Source: Legionella_C dresdenensis (lineage in GTDB: Bacteria > Pseudomonadota > Gammaproteobacteria > Legionellales > Legionellaceae). From it: a stretch of DNA of 64,000 bases. Positions 52,344 to 61,447 of this stretch are shown piece after piece (positions within the stretch are counted from its first letter, which is position 1; the number at the start of each line of letters is the position of its first letter). The stretch covers positions 109,562 to 173,561 of the forward strand of contig NZ_JBHSAB010000029.1 of assembly GCF_042649825.1 (NCBI RefSeq), in the 5' to 3' direction. The notes beneath the pieces were generated by a model. It had not been told where the DNA came from, searched no databases, and saw only the letters and a list, made by a program, of their open reading frames with translations. A program made the translations under genes and the position numbers.

Positions 52344-54525
52344 GCAGTGCATCCTTATCTACCGGTTCAAAATCAATTTTACGCTCATCAAGATCAACAC
52401 GCGCAACCAATACCGTCATTTTGTCGCCCAGGCGGTACACATGACGCCCGCGCTCGCCGACCAGTCGGTGTTTGACCGCATCAAACGCGTAATAATCGTT
52501 TTTCAGGGAGGTTACATGAACCAAACCTTCAACGTAAATATCGTCCAGCTCAACAAAAATACCAAAACCAGTAACTGCCGAAATCGTACCCTGAAAAATC
52601 TGGCCGATTTTATCCTGCATGTATTCACATTTCAGCCAGGAAACAACCTCACGAGTCGCTTCGTCAGCCCGGCGTTCAGTCATAGAACAATGTTTACCCA
52701 GTTTGCTCATCTCATCAGCCTTGTAAGCAAAGCCTTCTGGTCCCTGATTATCAAGAATATGACCAATTGCGCGATGGATTAACAGATCCGGATAACGCCG
52801 AATTGGCGAAGTAAAATGAGTATAGGCAGGGTATGCCAGGCCAAAATGGCCGTCATTTTCCTCCAGATACTGCGCCTGTTTTAACGAACGCAGCATGACC
52901 GTTTCAATTAAATGACGCTCCGGTTTATCGCCTATTGACGCCATAGTTTTTTGAAAATCTTTTGGATGAGGCTTTTTACCGCCGCCCAACTGCAATCCGA
53001 GCTCACCCAAAAACTGTCTTAACGCGGCCACCTTATCCTCTTCCGGCGGCGCATGAACTCGATATAAGGTTGGTATTTCAGCCTTGGCTAAATATCTGGC
53101 AGTAGCCACATTGGCCGCTAACATACATTCTTCAATCAGGCGGTGGGCATCATTTCGCATCACAGGCACAATACGCTGTATTTTACGGTTTTCATCGAAT
53201 TCAATCCGGGTTTCGGTGGTATCAAAATCGATAGCCCCCCGGTTTTTGCGTGCTTTTAGCAATAGTTGAAACAGGGCATTCAAATCCTGCAACATTGGCC
53301 ATATGCCAGCATGCTTGTCATCGACTGTACCCTCTTTTAACCAGTTTGCAACTTTGGTATAGGTTAAACGAGCCTGCGAATGGAACACCGCGCGATAAAA
53401 ACGGGAGCGGGAAATTTTACCATCGGGACTGATTGCTATTTCCGCAACCATACACAAGCGGTCAACGTGTGGATTTAATGAGCAAATGCCATTCGATAGC
53501 GCCTCAGGCAACATGGGAACAACCTGGCCTGGAAAATACACTGAATTGCCGCGGCGAGCCGCTTCTTTATCCAATTCGGAGTTTATCGGTACATAATGGC
53601 TGACATCAGCAATTGCGACATACAACTGAAACCCTCCTTTGGGTTTCCGATAGCAATAAACGGCGTCATCAAAATCTTTGGCGTCTTCACCATCGATAGT
53701 TACAAACGGCAAATTACGCAAATCCATTCGCCCCTTGCAATCCGCCTCAGTGACCTGCTGCGGAATCCGGCTGACCTCATCAAGCACAGCCTGCGGCCAT
53801 TCTGCCGGTATGCCATGGGCATGAATTGCCACTTCAATTTCCATTCCGGGAGCCATATGCTCGCCAAGAATATGAATGACTTTGCCAATAGCCTGATTAC
53901 GTTTGGATGGAAAAGCCACTATCTCAGCCAAAACCATATGACCATTGCGCGCACCGCCTGCAAATTCAAGCGGAATCGAAATATCCTGAGTTAAGCGTTT
54001 GTTATCCGGAATAACAAAGCCTACACCATGCTCGGTAAAAAAACGGCCGACAACGGTGACATTGGCGTGCTCTACAATTTCATGAATTTTGGCTTCCGCA
54101 CGACCGCGTCGATCAAGACCGCTTTGATAAGCCAAAACAATATCGCCATGCATGACTATCCGCATTTCGGCGGGCGACAATACCATGTCGTCGCCGCCAT
54201 CATCGGGAATAAAAAAGCCGAAACCATCGGGATGTCCCTGTACAGTTCCACGCGTAATGTTAATTCGCCCAAGCAGGCAATAACGACCGCGCCGGTCCTG
54301 CATTATCTGACCATCACGAAGCATCGCTTTCAAGCGAAAGCCCAGCGCTTCCTGTTCATTTTCTGCTTCGACGCCCAGCTTTGCCAACAGCTGATTGCGC
54401 GACATAGGGCGACCAAATTCTTCCAGCACCTGCATAATCAGCTCACGGCTGGGTATCGGCAATGGATACTTTTCTTTTTCCCTTTTGTAAAAGGGATCCT
54501 TGGGTTTTTTACTCACTTTCACCAC
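52336..54525 (-). CDS. rnr: Ribonuclease R
   Basis: Processive 3'-5' exoribonuclease for structured RNA, 729 residues. N-terminal winged helix (MQVLEEFGRPMSRNQLLAKL), cold-shock-type RNA-binding domains, RNB catalytic core (DGEDAKDFDDAVYC with the catalytic aspartates, FTSPIRRYPDLLIHRAI) and a C-terminal S1 domain (GTISAVTGFGIFVELDDIYV). The basic tail is short compared with E. coli RNase R. The start seems to be one of several GTG codons (54525 or 12 bases later); no strong ribosome site decides it. Confidence 0.95.
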   Translation of the reverse strand: MVKVSKKPKDPFYKREKEKYPLPIPSRELIMQVLEEFGRPMSRNQLLAKLGVEAENEQEALGFRLKAMLRDGQIMQDRRGRYCLLGRINITRGTVQGHPDGFGFFIPDDGGDDMVLSPAEMRIVMHGDIVLAYQSGLDRRGRAEAKIHEIVEHANVTVVGRFFTEHGVGFVIPDNKRLTQDISIPLEFAGGARNGHMVLAEIVAFPSKRNQAIGKVIHILGEHMAPGMEIEVAIHAHGIPAEWPQAVLDEVSRIPQQVTEADCKGRMDLRNLPFVTIDGEDAKDFDDAVYCYRKPKGGFQLYVAIADVSHYVPINSELDKEAARRGNSVYFPGQVVPMLPEALSNGICSLNPHVDRLCMVAEIAISPDGKISRSRFYRAVFHSQARLTYTKVANWLKEGTVDDKHAGIWPMLQDLNALFQLLLKARKNRGAIDFDTTETRIEFDENRKIQRIVPVMRNDAHRLIEECMLAANVATARYLAKAEIPTLYRVHAPPEEDKVAALRQFLGELGLQLGGGKKPHPKDFQKTMASIGDKPERHLIETVMLRSLKQAQYLEENDGHFGLAYPAYTHFTSPIRRYPDLLIHRAIGHILDNQGPEGFAYKADEMSKLGKHCSMTERRADEATREVVSWLKCEYMQDKIGQIFQGTISAVTGFGIFVELDDIYVEGLVHVTSLKNDYYAFDAVKHRLVGERGRHVYRLGDKMTVLVARVDLDERKIDFEPVDKDALHD

Positions 54526-54629
54526 TTGTTATCTAAATAATTATTTGCCAGTCTATCACTTATACCTGGTTCCGGGAACGAAATTTATTTTGGCTGCAAA
54601 TGCAGCTGATTGATCGCAAAATATTATTT

Positions 54630-55097
54630 CTATTGCGCCGATGCCGGCAATTTAAATCCACGCCCGCCCAAATAGGCAGTTAACGCTGCCAAAGTCATAT
54701 TTTCACCAGCCCAGTATGTACCTTTCGCCTCAGGCATTTTAACAGCTGGCCATTCACAAACGGCTATCATACCTGTGCATGGAATTTGTTGCTCATGTCC
54801 CGGTTTTGATTCAATACAGCTTAATTCAAACTTTTTCTTATCCAGTGCCAGAGCAGACCAGTTTCCTGCCTCGAGACGGCTGCTCCAACCTGCGCTGGCA
54901 GAGGGATCAGATACGGGATGCGTGATCCACAAATCAGTTTGCGAACTATTATAAATTAATACCAGTAACGGCTTTTCGGCTTTCAGATTAACCATTTCGC
55001 CCTGTGTTGCCAAGGGTTGGCATGATGAGGGAAAACTATCGCCTGCCGCAATACCGGTATTTGATATGACTAATAGTAATAATAACCAAAATTTCAT
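54630..55097 (-). CDS. Small exported protein of unknown function
   Basis: A 155-residue protein with a signal peptide (MKFWLLLLLVISNTGIAA). The mature part has several cysteines (SSCQPLA, FELSCIES, IPCTGMIAVCEW), which could form periplasmic disulfides, and a C-terminal GRGFKLPASAQ. No family recognised. Divergent from the following binding-protein gene. Confidence 0.65.
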   Translation of the reverse strand: MKFWLLLLLVISNTGIAAGDSFPSSCQPLATQGEMVNLKAEKPLLVLIYNSSQTDLWITHPVSDPSASAGWSSRLEAGNWSALALDKKKFELSCIESKPGHEQQIPCTGMIAVCEWPAVKMPEAKGTYWAGENMTLAALTAYLGGRGFKLPASAQ

Positions 55098-55192
55098 TTT
55101 TATTTCTCCGCAAACAAAAAGCTATTGGTTGTCATTGCCAACCGTTATATCCTGAAGTAATCTTGATTTCAAAATTATAAAGGACTATTACT

Positions 55193-55927
55193 GTGCGTGT
55201 TCTACTTTTACTGGCTGCTTTAATCATCAACATTACCGCTTTTGCCGAAACATTAAAAGTCGGCGTCCTGCCATTTGCCCCGCCTTTTGAAATGCAAGCC
55301 GCACAGAATGATTATTTTACAGGCTTTGATGTTAATCTGATGACAGAAATCTGCCAACGCATCCAGGCACAATGCAATTTTGTACCGCTTAGTGCAGACC
55401 AATTATTCGTTCAGACCTATACCGGAACGATTGATCTGGCCATCAGCGCGATCAGTATTACCGCCGAACGGCAGCAAAGCTATTTGTTCAGTTTGCCTTA
55501 TTTAGCCAGCGGCGGTCAATTTCTCGCTAATACATCCTCACAAATTAATTCGTTAACTGATTTGCGCGGTAAAACCATAGGCACACAAAAAGGTACCATT
55601 TTTAAAGCGTTCGTTATCGATACCCTGGCTGGTCAGGCGACAATTAAAGAATTTAACAGCCAGAGCGAAATGTTACAGGCCCTTGCTGATAAAACAATCG
55701 ATGCTACCATATTTGATACCGGTACGGCAAAATACTGGGTTGCCAATAATGCCAACCTTTACAAATTAATCAGCAAACCAATAACAATAGGCCTCGGTTA
55801 CGGTATTATGGCAAACAAATCCCGGCAAGATCTGATAGATCGTATCAACAAAGCCCTGGTGGATATGGAAAATGACGGAACCTATCTCAAAATCTATAAA
55901 AACTACTTTAGCCAAATGTCTTTTTAA
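55193..55927 (+). CDS. Periplasmic amino-acid-binding protein (SBP family 3)
   Basis: A 244-residue solute-binding protein with a signal peptide (VRVLLLLAALIINITAFA, starting at GTG after AAAGGA). Typical of the ArtJ/HisJ family: LKVGVLPFAPPFEM, YFTGFDVNLMTEICQRI, LAISAISITAERQQSYLFSL and GYGIMANKSRQDLIDRINKA. The ligand is likely arginine or another polar amino acid. No permease or ATPase gene is adjacent, so it must serve a transporter encoded elsewhere. Confidence 0.88.
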   Translation: MRVLLLLAALIINITAFAETLKVGVLPFAPPFEMQAAQNDYFTGFDVNLMTEICQRIQAQCNFVPLSADQLFVQTYTGTIDLAISAISITAERQQSYLFSLPYLASGGQFLANTSSQINSLTDLRGKTIGTQKGTIFKAFVIDTLAGQATIKEFNSQSEMLQALADKTIDATIFDTGTAKYWVANNANLYKLISKPITIGLGYGIMANKSRQDLIDRINKALVDMENDGTYLKIYKNYFSQMSF

Positions 55928-55936
55928 CTCTTAAAA

Positions 55937-56479
55937 AAAGTTATTTTTTATTTATTTATTTAAAGCACAGATTTTTAAATTTACTCCGAGCTGCCCCTCT
56001 CCCGCGAAAAGAATTTGAATAGTATACTGATGATCCTTCGCGGGAGAGGGTTGGGGAGAGGGAATGTCACGAATAATAATAGATGATGCGCTTTGGACAA
56101 ATTTAAAAGAATTATTACCTAAGCCTAAAGGGAATCATAGGAAAGATGATTGCTTATTTTTGGAAGCTGTTTGCCGGATCCTTCGAATAGGGACTGCTTG
56201 GCGTGACTTTACCATTAGACTATGGCAATTAGAAAAGTGTTTACAAGAATTTGGAAGCAATAGGACGTAGTGTTGGTGGACTCAGTATACTGCTCTGTAA
56301 GGATGCTTTGCCTACGTAACTTCTTTGCGCGTTGCCTCAGTATCGATTGTCCACTTCCCTCTCCCCAACCCTCTCCCGCGATGAACCATCAGTATACTAT
56401 TCAAATTTCTTTCGCGGGAGAGGGGCAGCTCGGAGTAAATTTAAAAATCTGTGCTTTAAATAAATAAAAAAATAACTTT
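55937..56479. mobile_element. Degenerate IS5-type element inside about 125-bp inverted arms
   Basis: Left arm 55937-56063 and right arm 56355-56479 are near-identical inverted copies (starting AAAGTTATTTTTTATTTATT and including GCACAGATTTTTAAATTTAC). Each arm contains its own hairpin CTCTCCCGCG...CGCGGGAGAG. The 290 bp between them hold a broken transposase start. The arms are far longer than normal insertion-sequence ends and better preserved than the gene. Confidence 0.8.
56064..56325 (+). pseudogene. IS5-family transposase fragment
   Basis: Frame 1 gives the N-terminal DUF4096-type start (DALWTNLKELLPKPKGNHRK, CRILRIGTAWRD). After WRD the similarity moves to another frame (LPLDYGN, a stop where W is expected, then KSVYKNLEAIGRSVGGLS and DALP), so there is a frameshift, a stop and deletions, with the catalytic region missing. 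Not functional. Confidence 0.8.
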
Positions 56480-56564
56480 AGGGGCGTTAGCCAATAGACC
56501 CAAACTACAACAAAATCATTTTACGTGTTAAACTCTTTATTCCTTTAACTGGGTTGTTGTCGTT

Positions 56565-57155
56565 ATGAGTGTTAATGTTCCTGTCAAAACTATTCCTTCA
56601 CTTCACCAAAACAGCATTATACGCTGGAAAGAAACGGGAGTTGTCCTGTGTCAGGTTGATTTTCTTGGCCTGGTTGAAGAAAATCATTCGTTTAATTATC
56701 AATTATGGCATGCAGAAGATCGCGCTCGCCGGGACGATATGGGTTTTGAATTTGTTTATCAGGCCAAACGGGAAATTGATCGTTGCAATCAGGAGCGCAA
56801 TAATCGGATGGAAGCGATGGATGAATGGTTGTTTACCCGCTTAGATCCCGCAGGTGCTGAGACATGCCCTGTTCATTCAGAGACACCCGGCATGATGATT
56901 GACAGATTGTCGATTCTTGCACTGAAAGCATACCATATGGATTTACAGGTCAATCGCCAGGATGTTGACGAGGTCCACCGGCAAAACTGTCAGCGAAAAG
57001 TTAAAGTCATTCAGGCTCAGCAACAGCAATTATTCAGCTGTCTTGAAGAGTTACTCAAACAGGTAAAAGCTAAAAAACGGACTTTCAGAGTTTATCATCA
57101 ATTTAAAATGTATAATGATCCGAACCTGAATCCCGAGCTGTATCTTAACAAGTAG
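56565..57155 (+). CDS. DUF4254 protein
   Basis: A 196-residue, helical, cytosolic protein matching the DUF4254 pattern: LWHAEDRARRDDMGFEFVYQ, KREIDRCNQERNNRMEAMDE and a conserved PGMMIDRLSILALKAYHM. Members often sit in cell-surface polysaccharide gene clusters in other bacteria, but here it stands alone. Its 3' end overlaps the multi-pass membrane gene by 11 bp. Function unknown. Confidence 0.75.
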   Translation: MSVNVPVKTIPSLHQNSIIRWKETGVVLCQVDFLGLVEENHSFNYQLWHAEDRARRDDMGFEFVYQAKREIDRCNQERNNRMEAMDEWLFTRLDPAGAETCPVHSETPGMMIDRLSILALKAYHMDLQVNRQDVDEVHRQNCQRKVKVIQAQQQQLFSCLEELLKQVKAKKRTFRVYHQFKMYNDPNLNPELYLNK

Positions 57156-59319
57156 GGATGGCTTCAGGCATGTTGTCAGGAAAAACCATAGTCTCCTGGG
57201 AGTGAGAGCGCCACAGAGCAGCAGGACGTTGATTAGCGCGTTTCATCGATTCCCCAAAAATGCCGTTACATGAGGCAATGCGCCCCATACCTTCAACTAC
57301 TGCCCCTCTTCGGTGCCCTTCAGCACCAGATATTTGGGGCGATCTGCTAGCAGCAGGGGGCGGTACAATTTCTTCAGCTCGAATTTGAGACTGCTCTATT
57401 ATTGGAGGCTCTTTGTAGACAGCTTGAAGCATCGCCATCACCTTAAGCCCTTGGTTAATTTCTAATTTGTCAGCTGCATCCGCATCGAGTGCAGGTATTG
57501 GCGGCGTGCTGATTTGCTGAATCTGTTGGGCTTGCTGCCGGTTTTCTTCTTGCGGCTGTTCTTCATTTTTCGGATCGTTAATGCCCGGCTTAAAACCGCG
57601 CGTCCAGGCACGTAAACCAAGAACAACGGCATAGACAGCCGCCGTAACAACCGTAATCCCCCACATCACAGGCGTATCCTGGTAATGCCCCTGGCCATCA
57701 GGCTCCTGTAAAAAATTGAGTGTAAAATCTGTTGCTTTTGGCCCCTTGCCCAAACCAGAAAAAAAAGAGCGGATTATTTCCGCCCATTCATTGATAAACG
57801 ACTTTGGCGATGCCTCGACTTTAATCCCGTTGCCTATACTGGCACGAATGTCTTTAACTGAACCCAGGCCAATTTTTTGTGCATTGACTTTTTTAACAGA
57901 TTCCAGAATTTTGCTGACTTCATCAAGTGAATTTTCTGTTTTCTCCTGAACGACTCGATGACGATAATTTCTAATCACTGAAACCAGGGTAAATCCCAGT
58001 AAAAAAGCCATTCCTATGGATACGCCGGCAATAATCAACGCTGGCGGCAGAACGCCTCCTGACATTGCAGTCACCGTGGCAACAAAAAAAATGACGCTGT
58101 TTAAGGCGCCATAAGCACTTAGTCCATGCCGGATTCCGGCAAGCAGGGACGATGTATTGGATAGTATTTGCAGGGAGGCAAGATGTTTCCTGTGCGTTGT
58201 ATAACCATCAGTGATCTTGCAAAGCTTTTCAATTACATCAGCAATGTCCTGAGATAATAACTCTGAGGCGTTCTGATCCTGCTCGGTCAATTTGGCATTC
58301 AGTGTATTAAACAAAGAAACCATTTCCTCTCGTTTTTCTTTGTCATACAGCGCCAGATGTATTTTAGCTTCCGCAATCAGAAGATCACGCTGGTAATTGT
58401 ATTCTTCATACATTCTTCCCAGAACACAGCAAACTGAATAAATTGAGCTTAATACGGTCATTGCAACCAGCGCAGGCCAACTAACAACACATAAACTGAA
58501 TACCCCCAGGTAAAGGTAAAGGCTATCAATTAAACCACCATAGGCACAGGCCGCTAATGCCCAGACTCGGGTAGCCATATGCTGGCGGCCTTTTTGCGCA
58601 ATCTTGTCGCGAATTGCATCACATTCAGCGCTGGTCATGCTTTGCTTCTTCTCAATCGCCTCTAACTCGTCGCCGTTTGTCTTCATCATGCCTTTGCGTG
58701 TCTCTATCATATAACGCAGTGCAATCCGGTTAAGAACCGACAGGCAACCAAAAGCGATTCCAAGCGGAGCCAACAAAAAACTCATATTTTGCTCAGCGCC
58801 AAGCAAATGGGCTATCAGTAAAGTGCTTCGTATCCCCTTATACGCATTTTTTAACGCTTTCAGTATATCCCGGATATATGGCCATGCTGTGACAAGACTA
58901 CCAATAACAATATTCTTATCGTCTTCCTGAAAATGACTGCCTATCCAGGCAAGCGCTATAAGTGTTACTGATTCGAGAGCTGCGACCGCAATACCAATGG
59001 GCGTTAAAGTCCATTCGTGCATCACGTCTGAAGAAAGTTTATTGGTATTGTTACAGTAAAGATCAAAGATGTATTTGAGGGTGCTATAAGCAATGTTTAG
59101 TGCGTCGCATAGTGCGAATATATCGTAGATAGTGCCTGCTTTATGCCATTTGGCTGCGTACTGCCGGTTAATACGTTCGAATCTTTGCCACCATGCTTCC
59201 TGTACCTCGCGGGCATTTAGCGTTTTTAACGGATCCGATGCCTTTTCTGCGGTCATGACAGCGGCGGCCGTTTTTTTCAATTTAAATTCGTTCGTAATCT
59301 CAGTAGTCTTGGGCGGCAT
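57145..59319 (-). CDS. Large multi-pass membrane protein, candidate effector
   Basis: A 724-residue protein without a signal peptide. About eight hydrophobic segments occur in pairs (for example FLLAPLGIAFGCLSVLNRIA, LYLYLGVFSLCVVSWPALVA, VIFFVATVTAMSGGVLPPAL, WGITVVTAAVYAVVLGL), separated by charged helical stretches. The C-terminal 130 residues are hydrophilic and Gln/Glu-rich (NEEQPQEENRQQAQQIQQIS). This layout recalls multi-TM Dot/Icm substrates that insert in host membranes, but no domain is recognised and no PmrA box is present. No Shine-Dalgarno precedes the ATG. Confidence 0.55.
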   Translation of the reverse strand: MPPKTTEITNEFKLKKTAAAVMTAEKASDPLKTLNAREVQEAWWQRFERINRQYAAKWHKAGTIYDIFALCDALNIAYSTLKYIFDLYCNNTNKLSSDVMHEWTLTPIGIAVAALESVTLIALAWIGSHFQEDDKNIVIGSLVTAWPYIRDILKALKNAYKGIRSTLLIAHLLGAEQNMSFLLAPLGIAFGCLSVLNRIALRYMIETRKGMMKTNGDELEAIEKKQSMTSAECDAIRDKIAQKGRQHMATRVWALAACAYGGLIDSLYLYLGVFSLCVVSWPALVAMTVLSSIYSVCCVLGRMYEEYNYQRDLLIAEAKIHLALYDKEKREEMVSLFNTLNAKLTEQDQNASELLSQDIADVIEKLCKITDGYTTHRKHLASLQILSNTSSLLAGIRHGLSAYGALNSVIFFVATVTAMSGGVLPPALIIAGVSIGMAFLLGFTLVSVIRNYRHRVVQEKTENSLDEVSKILESVKKVNAQKIGLGSVKDIRASIGNGIKVEASPKSFINEWAEIIRSFFSGLGKGPKATDFTLNFLQEPDGQGHYQDTPVMWGITVVTAAVYAVVLGLRAWTRGFKPGINDPKNEEQPQEENRQQAQQIQQISTPPIPALDADAADKLEINQGLKVMAMLQAVYKEPPIIEQSQIRAEEIVPPPAASRSPQISGAEGHRRGAVVEGMGRIASCNGIFGESMKRANQRPAALWRSHSQETMVFPDNMPEAIPTC

Positions 59320-59719
59320 ATTTGTTTTAATGCAACGGCTAAGATAGGGCGCATTGTACTGAAATATCGATCACATGGCAAGTCTTTTTTCACATTGCAC
59401 TAAAAGTCAACAAAAAACTTAGAGCATCAACAATTTTATCATAAGTCCTCATAAAAAAACCATTGATTTTTACACACCCGCATCCATTCAATATTTGCAC
59501 AAAAATAATTTGGGTTGCTATAGCTCGCCAGCAGCCTGAACTGAAAGAGGGCACTTGCTAAATCAGTTAAAAATGCGTATAAAGGAGCAATTGTGTTGGA
59601 GATTTGAACAAAATTGGCGTTTTAATTGGGTGGTCGCCTCTTAAATAGATAACCAGCACTTTCTTTTTTTTCCTAAATAATCCGCCATTTCCGGTTAAAA
59701 CAATTCTGGAGACAGATTA
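59320..59719. other. 400-bp intergenic region
   Basis: AT-rich region between divergent genes. No gene, repeat copy, tRNA or convincing regulatory element was seen, apart from the GGAGAC ribosome site of brnQ at its right end. Confidence 0.6.
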
Positions 59720-60871
59720 ATGCAGCAGTATAAATCGATATTGTTTTATGGCTTCGCTATTTTTGCCATGTTTTTTGGATCGGGAAATCTGGTATTCCCC
59801 TTGCAAATTGGAAGCCATAGCGGTAATAACTGGCTGCTGGGATTTGTTGGCTTGATATTGACTGGTATTCTATTGCCCCTGATGGGATTATTTGTCATTA
59901 AGTTGTATCAGGGTAATTACAAACGTTTTTTTGGCGAGGCGGGGAAACTGGCCGAGTTTTTTTTGCCGCTGGTCATGCTATCGCTTTTAGGTTCTTTTGG
60001 TGTCGTGCCGCGTTGCATTACTGTGGCTTATGGCAGCCTGAAATATCTCTACCCTGATGTTTCTCTTGTACTGTTTAGCCTGGTTTTCTGTCTGATAACC
60101 TATTTTTTCTGCCTGAATGATAAACTGATGGTGAAGCTGCTGGGTAAATGGATGAGCCCGGTTTTATTATTTTTATTGCTTGGCTTAATTGCCGTTGCTG
60201 TTTACAAAGCCCCGACAAATTCGATATTAATTGGCGCCAATAAAGCATTCAGTTATGGTTTTACTACTGGCTACCAGACCATGGATTTATTCGCGGCCTT
60301 TTTCTTTTCCTCGTTAGTCTTTCAGCAAATTCAGATGGAGCGGCCGAACTCTCCGCCGATTGAGATAGTCCGTTTTGCGATCAAACCCAGTATTCTGGGA
60401 GCAGTATTATTAGCTATTGTTTATTCCGGCCTGGTTTACCTTGGCGCGCATTACTCTTATCTGATATCCAATATCGCTCCGGAACTGATGCTGCCTGCAA
60501 TCGCGTCTCAGGCATTGGGCAACAGCGCGACACTGTTAATGGCCATTACCATGTTTTTTTCCTGCCTGACTACCGCAGTGGCCCTGAACAACCTGTTCGC
60601 GCGCTATTTATGCAATCAACTGAAAATACAACGCGAGAAATTTTACTTATTGCTGCTGCTCACTACCAGCTTTGCCTTTATTATCTCACTGCTTGATTTC
60701 AGAGGCATAGCCGCGTTTCTGACCCCCATTCTGCAATTAACCTATCCAGCCATTATTGTATTAACTATAATGTGCATTTTTTTGCGGGGACAGCAACGTT
60801 TTAAAACAATAATGTTCTATTTGATAACATTATTTATCGGCGGAGCGAATGCAATGCATCTTCTTGCTTAA
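59720..60871 (+). CDS. brnQ: Branched-chain amino acid carrier, BrnQ/LIVCS family
   Basis: Sodium-coupled inner-membrane importer for leucine, isoleucine and valine. The 383 residues start with FYGFAIFAMFFGSGNLVFPL then QIGSHSG, the hallmark of the LIVCS family, and show about 11-12 membrane segments; YGFTTGYQTMDLFAAFFFSS is a second conserved part. It is shorter than E. coli BrnQ (439) at the C-terminus. Single gene. Legionella uses amino acids as main carbon source, so import of this kind fits. Confidence 0.88.
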   Translation: MQQYKSILFYGFAIFAMFFGSGNLVFPLQIGSHSGNNWLLGFVGLILTGILLPLMGLFVIKLYQGNYKRFFGEAGKLAEFFLPLVMLSLLGSFGVVPRCITVAYGSLKYLYPDVSLVLFSLVFCLITYFFCLNDKLMVKLLGKWMSPVLLFLLLGLIAVAVYKAPTNSILIGANKAFSYGFTTGYQTMDLFAAFFFSSLVFQQIQMERPNSPPIEIVRFAIKPSILGAVLLAIVYSGLVYLGAHYSYLISNIAPELMLPAIASQALGNSATLLMAITMFFSCLTTAVALNNLFARYLCNQLKIQREKFYLLLLLTTSFAFIISLLDFRGIAAFLTPILQLTYPAIIVLTIMCIFLRGQQRFKTIMFYLITLFIGGANAMHLLA

Positions 60872-60931
60872 CGTAAACGTTGTAACCTGTTAATATTTAT
60901 CTTCTTTGTCAATTTATAAGAAGGGAGATCA

Positions 60932-61447
60932 ATGCGATTGTCTGGTTTATTGTTTCTGACTTGGTCATTGCTATCAGGATACACTATGGCGGCTGAACAA
61001 AAAATTGTCTATGGTTATGTTGAAAAAGCGACTTTGGTCGATAAAGGTCTAGTGCTGTCGGCAAAATTGGACACCGGCGCCAAATCGGCATCGCTGAGTG
61101 CTGTAAAAATAGAACAAATCACCGTTAACGGCAAACCCTATCTCCGGTTTATTGTACCCAGCAAGCAGGGCGATGTTCAATTCACGGCCGAATATATTGG
61201 CCGGGTTAAAATTAAAGTCCGCTCTGGCGAACACCTCAAACCCAAGTCTGAGCCGCTTGAGCGGCCTGTTGTTTTATTGAGAATAAAAATTGGCGACATG
61301 GAGCGTAATATTCCGGTTAATCTGACCAACCGTAAACGGTTTATTTATCCGCTCTTGCTGGGCCGGGACGCCATCAAGCAGTTTTCCGGGCTGGTTGATC
61401 CGGGATCAGCATTTAACCTGCGTGGTAACGAAGGCCAACACAAATGA
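60932..61447 (+). CDS. Exported retropepsin-like aspartic protease (COG4067, RimK/LysX-associated)
   Basis: A 171-residue protein with signal peptide (ending SGYTMAAE) and an aspartic protease motif LDTGAKSASLSA, as in retropepsin-like proteins annotated as putative ATP-dependent zinc proteases. A second conserved block is RKRFIYPLLLGRDAIKQF. First gene of a tightly packed three-gene operon; its last four bases overlap the next start (ATGA). Confidence 0.82.
   Translation: MRLSGLLFLTWSLLSGYTMAAEQKIVYGYVEKATLVDKGLVLSAKLDTGAKSASLSAVKIEQITVNGKPYLRFIVPSKQGDVQFTAEYIGRVKIKVRSGEHLKPKSEPLERPVVLLRIKIGDMERNIPVNLTNRKRFIYPLLLGRDAIKQFSGLVDPGSAFNLRGNEGQHK

Noticed and set aside
56270..56467. 65-codon frame across the right arm of the IS5-type element
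   Set aside because: Runs through the inverted repeat and has no similarity to known proteins; explained by the element.
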